Notes: generated by a model from the letters alone, not told the origin. A DNA stretch of 64,000 nucleotides from UBA11612 sp964475755 (GCA_964475755.1 CAYYXR010000002.1:124001-188000); one strand, 5' to 3'; counted from the first letter of the stretch, positions 45,596 to 55,031 are shown. Numbers and translations are program-made.

Positions 45596-47113
45596 ATGGC
45601 CCCCAAGGACTCAACGAGCAAGCAATCTGAGACCGATATTGCTGCGCGCCGCCGCCCGGTAGCCGTCATAGATATCGGTTCAAACTCCGTCCGCTTGGTT
45701 GTCTATAGTGGTGCGACGCGTACGCCGGTTCCTCTGCATAATGAAAAGGTCATTTGCGCGCTCGGAAAGGGGCTCGAAAAAACCGGGTACCTCAATGCCG
45801 AAGGGGTCAGTATGGCGTTTGAGACCGTCTCCCGTTTTGTCACCTTGGCAAAATCGTTGGGGGCGGAACGGATCGACGCCCTGGGAACGGCTGCGGTGCG
45901 TGATGCTGTTGACGGCGCTGAATTCGCCAAAGCGATTCAGAAACGCTGCGGGGTAAAGGTTCAGGTCCTGAGCGGTAAGCAGGAAGCCCACCGCTCTGCC
46001 CTCGGTGTGCTGTGTGGCATCCCCGATGCGAACGGCATCATTGCCGATCTCGGCGGCGGTAGCCTTGAGCTTGTTCAGGTCGGCAGCGGTTCGATGAGCG
46101 AGCACACGACCATGCCGCTCGGCCTGCTTCGTCTTGAGGAAGCGTCCGACGGCAACCGGGACAAAGCCATTTCGATTATCAGCAAGGCGCTCGACAAGCT
46201 GAAGTGGATTTCAAAAGACAAAGACAAGACTTTATATGCAGTCGGCGGCGCCTGGCGTTCACTTGCACGCGTGTGCATCGCGCAGATGGATTATCCGCTC
46301 CATGTTCTGGACAATTTTACGCTGGAACGTCAGCAGGCGGTGTCATTGTTCGATGTTATCGCTCGGCTCAGTCCCAAAAGCCTTGAGCAGATCAAGGGCG
46401 TTTCACGTGCGCGTCTAGCTCATCTGCCTCTTGCCGCTGCGGTGCTGGAGCGGCTGCTGGAGGTCAACAAGCCGCGCGAGTTGGTGTTTTCCATTTACGG
46501 CATGCGGGAAGGGCAGTTTTTCAACGCATTGCCCGAAAGCGTGAAAAAGCTGGATCCGCTCATCAGTCTCGCCGAAGAAATCGCGCTGGGCGCGGGGCGA
46601 AATCCTGTAACGGGCCGCGAAACATTCGAGTGGATGAACCCTCTTTTCAAAGATGAGCCGACGGAGCGCCAGCGCCTGCGCCTTGCTGCATGCCTATTGC
46701 GCGACGTCTGGTGGACCGAACATCCAGATTATAGGGCCGAGCAGGCGTTCCTGCGGGTATTACGCCTGCCGTTCCTGGGTCTTGGGCATGAAGACCGCGC
46801 GGGGCTAGCCCTGGCTATGTACTATAGGTACTCGGGCACGGCCTCAGAGCCCATTGTCGAGCAAGCGCACGCGCTGCTCGATGCCTCCCGAATTCACAGA
46901 GTGAAGACCGTAGGGCTTGCCATGAGATTGGCCTACGCCTTATCAGCCGGGGGGCCCGGTGTCGTGAGCCAAACCTCGCTCAAAATCGACAATGGACAGC
47001 TTGTCCTTTCCCTGCCGGAGACAGACCCGCTTTTCAAATCGGGCCCCTATCCAAGGCGACTCAAGCGGCTTGCTGATCACCTTGGATTGGCGGACACCAT
47101 CAGGTGGGTCTGA
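45596..47113 (+). CDS. ppx: exopolyphosphatase Ppx/GppA family
   Basis: Degrades polyphosphate processively, and members may also hydrolyse pppGpp. The 505-residue protein has the ASKHA motifs VIDIGSNSVRLVVY (phosphate 1 loop) and IIADLGGGSLELVQV (phosphate 2 loop). Its C-terminal half from about residue 310 is the HD-like extension. The gene lies downstream of ppk, supporting the polyphosphate role over the GppA role, although the families cannot be fully separated by sequence. Confidence 0.94.
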   Translation: MAPKDSTSKQSETDIAARRRPVAVIDIGSNSVRLVVYSGATRTPVPLHNEKVICALGKGLEKTGYLNAEGVSMAFETVSRFVTLAKSLGAERIDALGTAAVRDAVDGAEFAKAIQKRCGVKVQVLSGKQEAHRSALGVLCGIPDANGIIADLGGGSLELVQVGSGSMSEHTTMPLGLLRLEEASDGNRDKAISIISKALDKLKWISKDKDKTLYAVGGAWRSLARVCIAQMDYPLHVLDNFTLERQQAVSLFDVIARLSPKSLEQIKGVSRARLAHLPLAAAVLERLLEVNKPRELVFSIYGMREGQFFNALPESVKKLDPLISLAEEIALGAGRNPVTGRETFEWMNPLFKDEPTERQRLRLAACLLRDVWWTEHPDYRAEQAFLRVLRLPFLGLGHEDRAGLALAMYYRYSGTASEPIVEQAHALLDASRIHRVKTVGLAMRLAYALSAGGPGVVSQTSLKIDNGQLVLSLPETDPLFKSGPYPRRLKRLADHLGLADTIRWV

Positions 47114-47131
47114 GTCCGGCGGTGTCGCTGG

Positions 47132-47869
47132 TCACATTTCAACAGGCGGCTTGTCCTTGAGTAGGGGGTAGAGCCGCCATTCAAGATAATAATTGGCATC
47201 GGGAAAACGTCTTGAAAATTCACTCAACGCGACTTTGAGCCCTTCGGCATTTCCCATTTCATATTCCGAAGCGATCCAGAGCAAGATCCACCGCTTGTCC
47301 ACGTCTTCGCCGGTGGCTTCCGCCTCCGTGATCGCATTTTGCACGCGCGTGATCGCGGTCTTAAAATCTTTCAGGACATATTGAGCCTGGGCGATCATGA
47401 CCAGAATCTGAATATCTTTTTCGTTCCCGACGAATTCGAAATATCGCTCACAGGCCGCGACCGCGTTTTCGTATTCGTTTCCATTGTAGTAAAGCGCGGC
47501 TACGGCCTTGATTTGATTGGGGACGTCTTTTTCCGGTAATTGTTCGGACGCAATAGCGGCTTCCAAGGCGCGGGCGCCGGCGCCAAATTCTTGCAGGTTG
47601 ATAAATATCGAAGCCACAAGCGAATTTATGACATAGGTCTCATAGGCCGTCAGGTCCGACCGCTGCGACTGCTCAACGGCTACTCTGAGCGCTTGCTCGA
47701 GCTCGCCACCGACTAGAAGCCCCTTGGTTTGATCAAGCGCCGCGCTCATCTCAGGACTGAGAGACCGCGACGCATCGGCCGCCATTGCGCGCGGGCTGGC
47801 GTCAACCGACGCCCAGCAAAGCGCAAACACCACGAGAAGGGCCCATACTTTTCCGGTCAAAGTGCGCAT
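47132..47869 (-). CDS. exported tetratricopeptide-repeat-like protein
   Basis: I do not recognise a named family. It is about 245 residues with an N-terminal signal sequence (TGKVWALLVVFALCWASV, cleavage near AMAAD). Helical TPR-like repeats follow from about residue 45 to the end (GELEQALRVAVEQSQ, NEYENAVAACERYFEF, DFKTAITRVQNAIT). The ATG at 47869 lies directly against a GGAGG sequence, too close to use it. TTG 47860 has the ideal spacing and may be the true start. It is 22 nt downstream of rnd and probably co-transcribed. It may act as a periplasmic scaffold. Confidence 0.7.
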   Translation of the reverse strand: MRTLTGKVWALLVVFALCWASVDASPRAMAADASRSLSPEMSAALDQTKGLLVGGELEQALRVAVEQSQRSDLTAYETYVINSLVASIFINLQEFGAGARALEAAIASEQLPEKDVPNQIKAVAALYYNGNEYENAVAACERYFEFVGNEKDIQILVMIAQAQYVLKDFKTAITRVQNAITEAEATGEDVDKRWILLWIASEYEMGNAEGLKVALSEFSRRFPDANYYLEWRLYPLLKDKPPVEM

Positions 47870-47891
47870 CCTCCGTGATGTATACCCGCGT

Positions 47892-49043
47892 CTACCGTTT
47901 GAAAATCTCAACCTTTTTACCGTCCCGCGATAGACCGATCGCCAGATGGCCGTGCTTTAATTGAAGGGCGTCTTCGCCGAACAGTTCTCGCCGCCATCCG
48001 TGCAATGCACGCACATCGGCGGTGTCCGATACGGCCATCGCTTCGATATCGTCGCTCGAGGCAATGAGGCGCTGCGCGACATCGTGTGTTTCCGACTTTG
48101 TTTTCAAAAGGAGTTTCAATAGCTCTACGACGGCTTTCGGCGCCTGTTCCTCGCGTCCATTCGAGTCCACTTTGGGGCGATCGGCATCGGGTATTTTAGA
48201 CCCGCGCTCAATGGCCTGAAGAACTCCGTCCACATATTTTCCGCTCGCGAGTGATTTTGCGACCCGCGAGCGTTTAATATCGTCGGCGGATTTCGGCATG
48301 CTGGCGGCCAGCTCGAGTAAGGCATCGTCCTTGGCCACGCGTTGGCGCGGCATGTCCACCTCTTGCGCCGTCAGTTCGCGCCACTCGGCCAACTCGCGCA
48401 ACACGGCGAGCATTTTTGGCGAGCGCGTGCGGGCGCGAATGCGGCGCCAGGCTTCTCGGGGTTCGACCCTATATGTGGCCGGATCGGCAAGCACCGCATC
48501 CTCTTCGTCCAGCCAGGATTTGCGGCCCGTTCGCTCCAACTTGCTGTTCAGTTTTTCATAGACGGTTCTCAGATAGGTGACGTCGCCAAGCGCGTACTGA
48601 ATCTGCTTTTCGGTCAGCGGCCTGCGTGACCAGTCCGTAAAGCGCTGGCTTTTATCGAGCTTGCCGTTTGCCAGCCTTGACACCAGGGTTTCATACCCGA
48701 CTTGGTCACCGAAGCCGCAAACCATGGCCGCAATCTGGGTGTCGAAGACGGGCTTGGGGACTGTACCGGTTGCCGTATAGAAGATTTCCAGGTCCTGGCG
48801 TCCGGCATGAAAGACCTTGAGGACCGAGGGGTTCTGCAAAAGCTCATACAGCGGGCCGAGATCAATGCCCGGGGCGAGCGGGTCAATGCAGCGGGCATCA
48901 TCCAGTCCGGAGACCTGGATCAGGCACAGTTTGGCCCAATAGGTGGTCTCCCGCATAAATTCGGTATCCACCGTCACGAACTCAGTGGATTTTAGACCAT
49001 CGCAAAATGACGCCAATGCAGCGGTATCGGTAATCAAGGACAT
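47892..49043 (-). CDS. rnd: ribonuclease D
   Basis: 3'-5' exoribonuclease that trims tRNA precursors. The 383-residue protein has the DEDDy catalytic residues: D25 and E27 in VTVDTEFMRE, an Asp in VFHAGRQDLEIFY, and Tyr/Asp in QYALGDVTYLRTVYEKL. HRDC-like domains occupy the C-terminal half (LAVLRELAEWRELTAQ...). It is divergent from aspS, a very common alphaproteobacterial arrangement. Confidence 0.95.
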   Translation of the reverse strand: MSLITDTAALASFCDGLKSTEFVTVDTEFMRETTYWAKLCLIQVSGLDDARCIDPLAPGIDLGPLYELLQNPSVLKVFHAGRQDLEIFYTATGTVPKPVFDTQIAAMVCGFGDQVGYETLVSRLANGKLDKSQRFTDWSRRPLTEKQIQYALGDVTYLRTVYEKLNSKLERTGRKSWLDEEDAVLADPATYRVEPREAWRRIRARTRSPKMLAVLRELAEWRELTAQEVDMPRQRVAKDDALLELAASMPKSADDIKRSRVAKSLASGKYVDGVLQAIERGSKIPDADRPKVDSNGREEQAPKAVVELLKLLLKTKSETHDVAQRLIASSDDIEAMAVSDTADVRALHGWRRELFGEDALQLKHGHLAIGLSRDGKKVEIFKR

Positions 49044-49245
49044 AGGCCAGTCTTACCGTTTGCCTCCCCAAGGGGCAACTGCGGCGCGTGCCTACGCCAT
49101 TTTGGCCAGACCTCCGTTGGAACTTGGTGGAATCGCTCCCGTGAGCCTTGACAAATTGGCGGGTTCGGTGTGGTTTCACGCCGCCCGTGGGCTCGGCCCG
49201 CGGTTATTTTTGTCCAGCCGCTGCCCCATTTCGCAAGGATTTCCG

Positions 49246-51063
49246 ATGCACCGCTACAGAACCCATACCTGTGACGCCCTCCGTAAGGAGGATGCCGGAA
49301 AGCAAGCGCGCATTTCAGGTTGGGTCCATCGCAAGCGCGACCACGGAAATCTTCTGTTTGTCGATCTGCGTGATCAGTTCGGGGTAACCCAGTGTGTCGC
49401 CGACATCTCCAGTTCAGTATTCAAAGCCCTGGAAGCGATCCGCCCCGAAAGCGTTGTCTGCGTGACGGGAAAGGTTGTGCTGCGCTCCGCCGACACCATC
49501 AACGAGAAACTTCCGACCGGGCATGTGGAGGTCGTCGTTGAGACGGTGGAAGTGCTCTCTGACGCGGCTGTGCTGCCGATGCAGGTGGCGGGAGACCAGG
49601 AGTACTCCGAGGAAATGCGCCTGACTTACAGGTTCCTCGACCTGCGCCGCGAGAAGATGCGCGAAAATATTCTTCTGCGTTCGAAGGTTATTGCCAGCTT
49701 GCGGCGGCGGATGTGGGACGCGGGATTTATGGAATACCAAACCCCCATCCTCACTGCGTCCTCGCCCGAAGGGGCACGGGACTTCCTTGTCCCGTCGCGG
49801 CTGCACCCCGGAAAGTTCTACGCCCTTCCGCAGGCGCCGCAGCAGTTCAAGCAGCTGATCATGACGTCCGGGTTCGACCGCTATTTTCAAATCGCCCCGT
49901 GTTTCCGCGATGAAGATAGCCGCGCGGATCGTTCTCCCGGTGAGTTCTATCAGCTCGACTTCGAAATGGCGTTCGCGACGCAGGATGACGTGTTTGAGAC
50001 CATTGAACCTGTTCTCTCAGGTGTATTTGAAGAATTCGGCAACGGCCGCGAGGTCTCGAAGCCGCCGTTTGTCCGTATTCCGTTTGAAGAAGCCATGCTG
50101 AAGTATGGCAGCGATAAACCCGATCTTCGCAATCCATTGATCCTGACGGACGTCACCGAAGCCTTTAAAGGCTCTAATTTCGGCCTATTCGCCAAGAACA
50201 TCGAAAAAGGCTCCATTGTACGCGCCATTCCCGCGCCAAAGTCCGCCGAGCAGCCGCGCAGTTGGTTCGATAAACTCAATGAATGGGCGCGCGCGGAAGG
50301 CGCAGGCGGACTGGGTTATATCCAGTACAAGGATGGTGAAGGCCGTGGGCCGATCGCGAAGAATTTAGATGCGGACAGAGTTGCGGCTATTAAAGATGCC
50401 ACCGGGGTTTCAGACGGCGACAGTGTTTTCTTTGTCTGCGACAAGCCCGAAGCGGCCGCGAAATTCTCCGGCCACGTCCGCACCAAAATTTGCGACGAAC
50501 TTGGATTGCTCGATCGGGACAAATTCCTGTTTTGCTGGATCGTGGATTTCCCCATGTACGAGCGGAACGAGGATACCGGACAGATCGAATTCAGCCACAA
50601 TCCGTTTTCGATGCCGCAGGGCGACCTGGAAGCGTTGCTGAACGAAGACCCGCTGACAATCAAGGCGTTTCAGTACGATATCGTTTGCAACGGCGTGGAG
50701 TTGTCGTCGGGCGCCATCCGAAACCATCGCCCCGACACCATGTACAAGGCCTTCGAGATTGCCGGGTACAGCAAGGAAGAGGTGGAAGCCCGCTTTGGCG
50801 GCATGCTGAACGCTTTCAAGTATGGGGCACCGCCTCATGGCGGCTCAGCTCCGGGAATCGACCGCATAGTTATGCTGTTGGCCAACGAGCCCAATTTGCG
50901 GGAGGTGATATTGTTTCCGATGAACGGGCGGGCGGAGGATCTGCTCATGCAGGCGCCCAATACCGTTTCGTCACGGCACCTCAAGGAATTGCATATCAAG
51001 CTCGATCTGCCGAAAGAGGCGGGCCCAAAAACAACAACGCCCGCTGACGGGAGCGGGCGCTGA
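49246..51063 (+). CDS. aspS: aspartate--tRNA ligase
   Basis: Charges tRNA-Asp, and in organisms with GatCAB also mischarges tRNA-Asn. The 605-residue bacterial-type enzyme starts at ATG 49246 with AAGGA 7 nt upstream (MHRYRTHTCDALR). It has the N-terminal OB domain (ISGWVHRKRDHGNLLFVDLRD). Class II motif 2 is FRDEDSRADRSPGEFYQLD and motif 3 is GGSAPGIDRIVML. The bacterial GAD insertion lies between them. The open frame to 48943 runs antisense to rnd and is not coding. Confidence 0.97.
   Translation: MHRYRTHTCDALRKEDAGKQARISGWVHRKRDHGNLLFVDLRDQFGVTQCVADISSSVFKALEAIRPESVVCVTGKVVLRSADTINEKLPTGHVEVVVETVEVLSDAAVLPMQVAGDQEYSEEMRLTYRFLDLRREKMRENILLRSKVIASLRRRMWDAGFMEYQTPILTASSPEGARDFLVPSRLHPGKFYALPQAPQQFKQLIMTSGFDRYFQIAPCFRDEDSRADRSPGEFYQLDFEMAFATQDDVFETIEPVLSGVFEEFGNGREVSKPPFVRIPFEEAMLKYGSDKPDLRNPLILTDVTEAFKGSNFGLFAKNIEKGSIVRAIPAPKSAEQPRSWFDKLNEWARAEGAGGLGYIQYKDGEGRGPIAKNLDADRVAAIKDATGVSDGDSVFFVCDKPEAAAKFSGHVRTKICDELGLLDRDKFLFCWIVDFPMYERNEDTGQIEFSHNPFSMPQGDLEALLNEDPLTIKAFQYDIVCNGVELSSGAIRNHRPDTMYKAFEIAGYSKEEVEARFGGMLNAFKYGAPPHGGSAPGIDRIVMLLANEPNLREVILFPMNGRAEDLLMQAPNTVSSRHLKELHIKLDLPKEAGPKTTTPADGSGR
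51038..51059. terminator. hairpin terminator shared by aspS and the convergent GGDEF gene
   Basis: An 8-bp perfect stem (CGCCCGCT / AGCGGGCG, 6-nt loop) lies at the very end of aspS, just before its TGA. On the minus strand it is followed by TTGTTGTTTTT, so it serves best as terminator of the GGDEF gene. On the plus strand no T-run follows. Confidence 0.6.
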
Positions 51064-51091
51064 GAGTTTAGATCGCCTGACGGGCGCTATT

Positions 51092-51815
51092 TTACCGGGT
51101 TTTAATACCCAGTTTGCTTTTCCGTTCCTGTTTGATCTTGTACATGGCGGCATCGGCGGCTTCCAGAAGCTCACCGACCTCGGCCTTTGACGCGTACATA
51201 TGCACGCCGCAACTTGCTTTGATCTTAATTTGTTTGCCGTCCCAAGAGGCGTAAGCGTTGTTGATCTTACGGTCCAGTTCTTCGGCGCGGCGCACGCCGT
51301 TGCGCTTGTTTGAGCGCGGCAGGAGGATGGCAAATTCATCTCCGCCAAGGCGCGCCACGTAGTCGGTATCACGAACATGGCCTTGCAATAGGTTGGCGAC
51401 CGTCTTCAGTACTTCATCGCCGGCCGCGTGGCCATACGTGTCGTTGATCGGCTTGAATTCGTCCAGGTCCACAAAAAATCAGAACGCCGCCTACGCCATG
51501 GCGCCGTGCAACGGAAAGTTCGTGCTGCAGAATAACTTCGAAGCCGCGGCGATTTTGAACCTTGGTCAGTGCATCGGTCGTTGCCAGATTCTCGAGCTCG
51601 GCAATTCGGTCGTCTTGCGCTTTCAGGTGGCTGGAAATTTCTTCAACCAGCGCATGAGCGAGTTGCGCAATCTGCACAATTGTTTTGGAACCGTCCGGAG
51701 TAGGCGCGGGCTTTACCTGCTCAGTGTACTGAACAAGCTGGGTCAGTTTCGTGACGATAGACTCGTGCTCAACCTCTGGCGCCTCGTCGCGGCGGGGCTC
51801 GGGAAGACCCGCCAT
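51092..51815 (-). CDS. GGDEF-domain protein (putative diguanylate cyclase), frame interrupted at a T6 run
   Basis: Diguanylate cyclase-type protein that would make cyclic di-GMP. Reading from ATG 51815 (ribosome-binding GGAGAA) gives a helical N-terminal part and the start of the GGDEF domain (TTDALTKVQNRRGFEVIL), then shifts into a stop. The rest continues in the next frame as DLDEFKPINDTYGHAAGDEV, with active-site LGGDEF and an RDTD inhibitory I-site five residues before it. Reading the T6 run (A6 at 51473-51478 on the plus strand) as T5 restores a 240-residue protein with all catalytic motifs intact. No sensor domain or membrane helix is visible, so it is predicted cytosolic. Confidence 0.8.
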
Positions 51816-52272
51816 ACTTTGTTCTCCTATCCCCTATGGGGCGGCATTCTGTTGAGCACATCATCTGCGGTCAACAGTTTACAGTTGGTCGCCGGCATAA
51901 GGTTTCAACTTAAAATAAAATTGCGCGCTTTAGGCGAGCATTGGAGTTTCTACCGCAAGACCTCCAAGTGAGGGAGCAAACGGCGAATTTATTATAATAT
52001 ATTGATAATATTAAATAACAGCAGATGTAATAAAACCGGTATGCCAGCCGAGAACGGTTTTTACGGAAACGTTGTAAATGACCACAGCCTCGATTTGCGC
52101 GCGTGACGGGCAAAATTCACGCTAAAACGGCAAAACGATATAAGTTTCTAGTCAAAACCAAAAAGGGCGACTCCGCGCGCGGGGCCCCACCTTAGAAAAT
52201 GGGCTTTTGCCGCTGCCGGGATGAATAGTTCCTCTTGTCCAAAGCGGCGGAAGCCGCAATTTTGGCGTTTGA
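51816..52272. other. 457-nt intergenic region with an AT-rich core
   Basis: Divergent spacer between the GGDEF gene and the first EipB-like gene. It has a strikingly AT-rich segment at about 51983-52025 (TTATTATAATATATTGATAA-like), unlike the GC-rich surroundings, with candidate -10 elements on both strands. A small GCGGC-GGAA-GCCGC hairpin followed by AATTTT lies at 52245-52264, just before the EipB-like start. I see no convincing gene in it. Confidence 0.5.
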
Positions 52273-53151
52273 ATGTGGTATCTCGACCAAACCCATGGAC
52301 CTTTCAAAGTGATCAAGAACTCATTGAGACCAGCCCTCTGCTTTTGCTTTGCCGGGATGTTCAGCGCGGCTGACTTTGCGAGCGCGATGGCGGCGTCTGT
52401 TCTGATACCGCATCGCGCCGTTTATGAAGTCTCGCTCAAACGTGTTTCGGAGATGGATGGTGTGCGCGGGGCTCATGGCACCATGGCGTTCTCCATTTCC
52501 GATCATTGCGACGGTTATACGCTGGAACAAACCACGGCATTGGACATGGCGTTTGCCAGCGGCGTATTTAACGACATCGAACAACGCTACGCTTCATGGG
52601 AATCCAAGGATGGGCGAAGTTCCACGTTCCGAATGGAATTTGTTGAGAACGGCAAACTCGGCCGCTCCCATCGCGGCCGGATAGAATTGGAAGAAGATGG
52701 ATCCGGAGAGATTTCGATAGAGTCCGACGGCACGGCGAAGTTCGAATTGCCGGCTGGGACGATGCTATCAACGACGCATATGATCGCGCTTTTGGAAAAA
52801 GCGGAAGAGGGTAGCCACTTTTTAAGCGCGCCGGTCATCGACGGTTCTTTTGACGACGGCGCTTATCGGGTTTCAGCCGTGATCGGCAATAAACTTCCAG
52901 AGACGGAGGCGCTCTCCAAGCAGGACAATGTTCACGATGTGGCCCGCGGGCCCTATTGGCCGGTGAGCACGGCCTACTTTCAATATGGTTCTGAGGAAGA
53001 AGAGGTTCCCCTTCGCGAAGTGTCTTTTGGGCTTGCAGCCGGAGGAATCGTGCAGTCCATGACCCAGGAATTTGTGGAGTATAGTTTGGGGTATGAGTTG
53101 GTGTACGCTGAACCTCTGGAATTTGCGGAATGTCCAGGAGACAGCCGCTAG
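52273..53151 (+). CDS. EipB-like (DUF1849) periplasmic envelope-integrity protein, copy 1
   Basis: EipB is a conserved alphaproteobacterial periplasmic beta-spiral protein needed for envelope integrity in Brucella. The 292-residue product has a signal sequence (about residues 16-41), the opening HRAVYEVSLKRVSEMDGVRGAHG, the YASWESKDG block, and the two cysteines expected for the conserved disulfide (SDHCDGYTLEQ and the C-terminal EFAECPGDS). The ATG at 52273 puts a long tail before the signal peptide; GTG 52309 is a plausible alternative. A second family member follows 27 nt downstream. Confidence 0.82.
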   Translation: MWYLDQTHGPFKVIKNSLRPALCFCFAGMFSAADFASAMAASVLIPHRAVYEVSLKRVSEMDGVRGAHGTMAFSISDHCDGYTLEQTTALDMAFASGVFNDIEQRYASWESKDGRSSTFRMEFVENGKLGRSHRGRIELEEDGSGEISIESDGTAKFELPAGTMLSTTHMIALLEKAEEGSHFLSAPVIDGSFDDGAYRVSAVIGNKLPETEALSKQDNVHDVARGPYWPVSTAYFQYGSEEEEVPLREVSFGLAAGGIVQSMTQEFVEYSLGYELVYAEPLEFAECPGDSR

Positions 53152-53178
53152 CTGCATCATAAATCGACAAAAGGTGTA

Positions 53179-54030
53179 TTGTTGCGTCGTTCTCCATCCA
53201 TTGCGGTATTACTGTTGGCTGCTGCGCAGATGGCTACCCTCGGTGCGCGGGCAACCGAGCTTCAATCTTACGAAGCGTCATATGAAATTCGCCTCAAGCA
53301 TGCGAGTGAAGGCGAAGGGCCGCGTGCTGTTGTCGGCGTAATGGACTCCTCACTGCAGGAAACGTGCGACGGCTGGGCGACGAAGAAGCGAACGGTTGTT
53401 GATCTGGCATTTCGCGACAGTTCCAACTTCACAAACGAAAGGTTCTTTGAATCTTGGGAATCGAAGGTGGGCGGCACCTATTCGTTCAGCGTCCGCACCT
53501 TCAAGAACGGCGAAGCAGTCGAAGCGTTTCGGGGTGCCGCGGAATTCGGCCGGAACAAAGGCAAGGCCGTATACGAAGCGATACCCGAGGGCAATGAGCC
53601 ACAGGGGAAACCTTACATTATTGAATTGCCGGAAGGCACGATGTTGCCGGTTGCGCACATGAGTGCGCTTCTAGACCACGCAGAGTCCGGACAATCAATT
53701 TTCCGGCGCGTCCTGTTGAACGGGGCATTATCCGAAGGCCCGCGTGTCCATTCTGTCGCTATTGGGAAAAAAGAACTATCCGGAGCAAAACCAGATTACC
53801 CAATTGAGTCGACGGCATCGGATATTGAACGGCTGCTGTCCGCACCATCGTGGCAAGTAAGCGCGGCGCAATACAGCATGTTGCACGAGCGTGAGGTTCC
53901 GAATTCAGAACTATTTTTTCGCCTGCATAGAAGCGGGGTTACCGAATACTTCGAGCAGACGTTTGAAGATTTTAGAATTTCCGGGCGCTTGACGTACTTA
54001 AGACGCCTCGATCCGCCGCAGTGCAATTAA
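53179..54030 (+). CDS. EipB-like (DUF1849) periplasmic protein, copy 2
   Basis: Second EipB-family protein, 283 residues from TTG 53179, preceded by AAAGGTG. A signal peptide (PSIAVLLLAAAQMATLGARA) is followed by YEASYEIRLKHASEGEGPRAV, FFESWESKVGGTYSF and PEGTMLPVAHMSALLDHAESG. The two cysteines are at equivalent positions (LQETCDGW and C-terminal DPPQCN). The same block order as copy 1 shows they are paralogues, but they are clearly diverged. The pair is probably one transcription unit. It ends 10 nt from the convergent ROK gene. Confidence 0.8.
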   Translation: MLRRSPSIAVLLLAAAQMATLGARATELQSYEASYEIRLKHASEGEGPRAVVGVMDSSLQETCDGWATKKRTVVDLAFRDSSNFTNERFFESWESKVGGTYSFSVRTFKNGEAVEAFRGAAEFGRNKGKAVYEAIPEGNEPQGKPYIIELPEGTMLPVAHMSALLDHAESGQSIFRRVLLNGALSEGPRVHSVAIGKKELSGAKPDYPIESTASDIERLLSAPSWQVSAAQYSMLHEREVPNSELFFRLHRSGVTEYFEQTFEDFRISGRLTYLRRLDPPQCN

Positions 54031-54040
54031 GTCACTTAAT

Positions 54041-54985
54041 TTAAGGCCAAAGCCACGCGGCACCGCGCGCTCCACTTTCGGGACCGTACTTGGCGGGCGC
54101 TATGCGTGTTGCGACGGTATCGGAAAAAACGTACTTGGGCCAAAGGGCAGGGACGTCTTCGTAAAGCCCCTTAAGTTTCGATAGCCCGCCGCCCACGACA
54201 ATAATCTCGGGATCGAAGATGTTGATGACGCCGGCAGTGGCCCGGGCAAACCGGTCCATGTATTTTTGCATTAGTGTTTGTGCGACCTTCTCGCCGTTTG
54301 CCGCATGCTGTTCGATCTCGGTGGCGTTCAGCTGCGCCTCTACCATTGCAGCATATTCTCGGCTGACCGCAGGGCCGGAGAGAAACGTCTCGATGCAGCC
54401 GCGCAAGCCGCAGTAGCAAGCGTCTCCGGGCCGCTCTGTATCCTCCGGCCAGGGGAGGGGGTTGTGTCCCCATTCGCCCGCGATCGCATTCGGTCCCTGA
54501 ACAACGCGCTTACCCACAACCAAACCGCCGCCCACGCCTGTTCCGATAATGATTCCGAAGACGCTGCCCGCATCTGCGCCCGCGCCGTCAACGGACTCGG
54601 ACAGCACAAAGCAGTCTGCGTCGTTGGCCAATCGAACTTTTCGGTTCATTGCGGACGCAAGGTCACGGTCGAGGGGATGTCCAATCAGGCAGGTGGAATT
54701 AGCGTTTTTGACGAGGCCGGTGGCCGGGGAAATTGTCCCGGGGATACCAACGCCGACGGGCGCGTCACCGGTATCACTGCCCTGAACCAGTTCGGCAATG
54801 GCACGCACCGTTGCCGCGTAATCACCTTGGGGTGTGGGGACGCGCCGGCGCATTCGTTCTTGTCCTGAGCGTTCAAGAACGAGGATTTCGATCTTAGTGC
54901 CGCCGAGATCGATCCCGACACGTACATCGCTTTGCGGAATTACATTCGGATTGACGCCCATTGGACCGATATGTGCCCTGATCAT
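54041..54985 (-). CDS. ROK-family sugar kinase
   Basis: ASKHA-fold sugar kinase, probably a fructokinase, glucokinase or N-acetylhexosamine kinase. The 314-residue protein has the phosphate-1 loop VGIDLGGTKIEILVL, the catalytic Asp in LANDADCFVLSE, the phosphate-2 loop GIIIGTGVGGGLVV, and the ROK zinc site HNPLPW...CYCGLRGCIETFLSG. It lacks the helix-turn-helix of ROK repressors. The sugar cannot be read from the sequence and no transporter is nearby. The start could be ATG 54985 or 54961. It is divergent from the metallo-hydrolase gene. Confidence 0.9.
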   Translation of the reverse strand: MIRAHIGPMGVNPNVIPQSDVRVGIDLGGTKIEILVLERSGQERMRRRVPTPQGDYAATVRAIAELVQGSDTGDAPVGVGIPGTISPATGLVKNANSTCLIGHPLDRDLASAMNRKVRLANDADCFVLSESVDGAGADAGSVFGIIIGTGVGGGLVVGKRVVQGPNAIAGEWGHNPLPWPEDTERPGDACYCGLRGCIETFLSGPAVSREYAAMVEAQLNATEIEQHAANGEKVAQTLMQKYMDRFARATAGVINIFDPEIIVVGGGLSKLKGLYEDVPALWPKYVFSDTVATRIAPAKYGPESGARGAAWLWP

Positions 54986-55031
54986 TCACCAACGTCTGGA
55001 CAATATATACGAACTATGACACCCAACGGCC

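Noticed and set aside
48943..49245. Upstream extension of aspS
   Set aside because: It runs antisense into rnd and across the promoter region. The ATG at 49246 has the ribosome-binding site and the family N-terminus.
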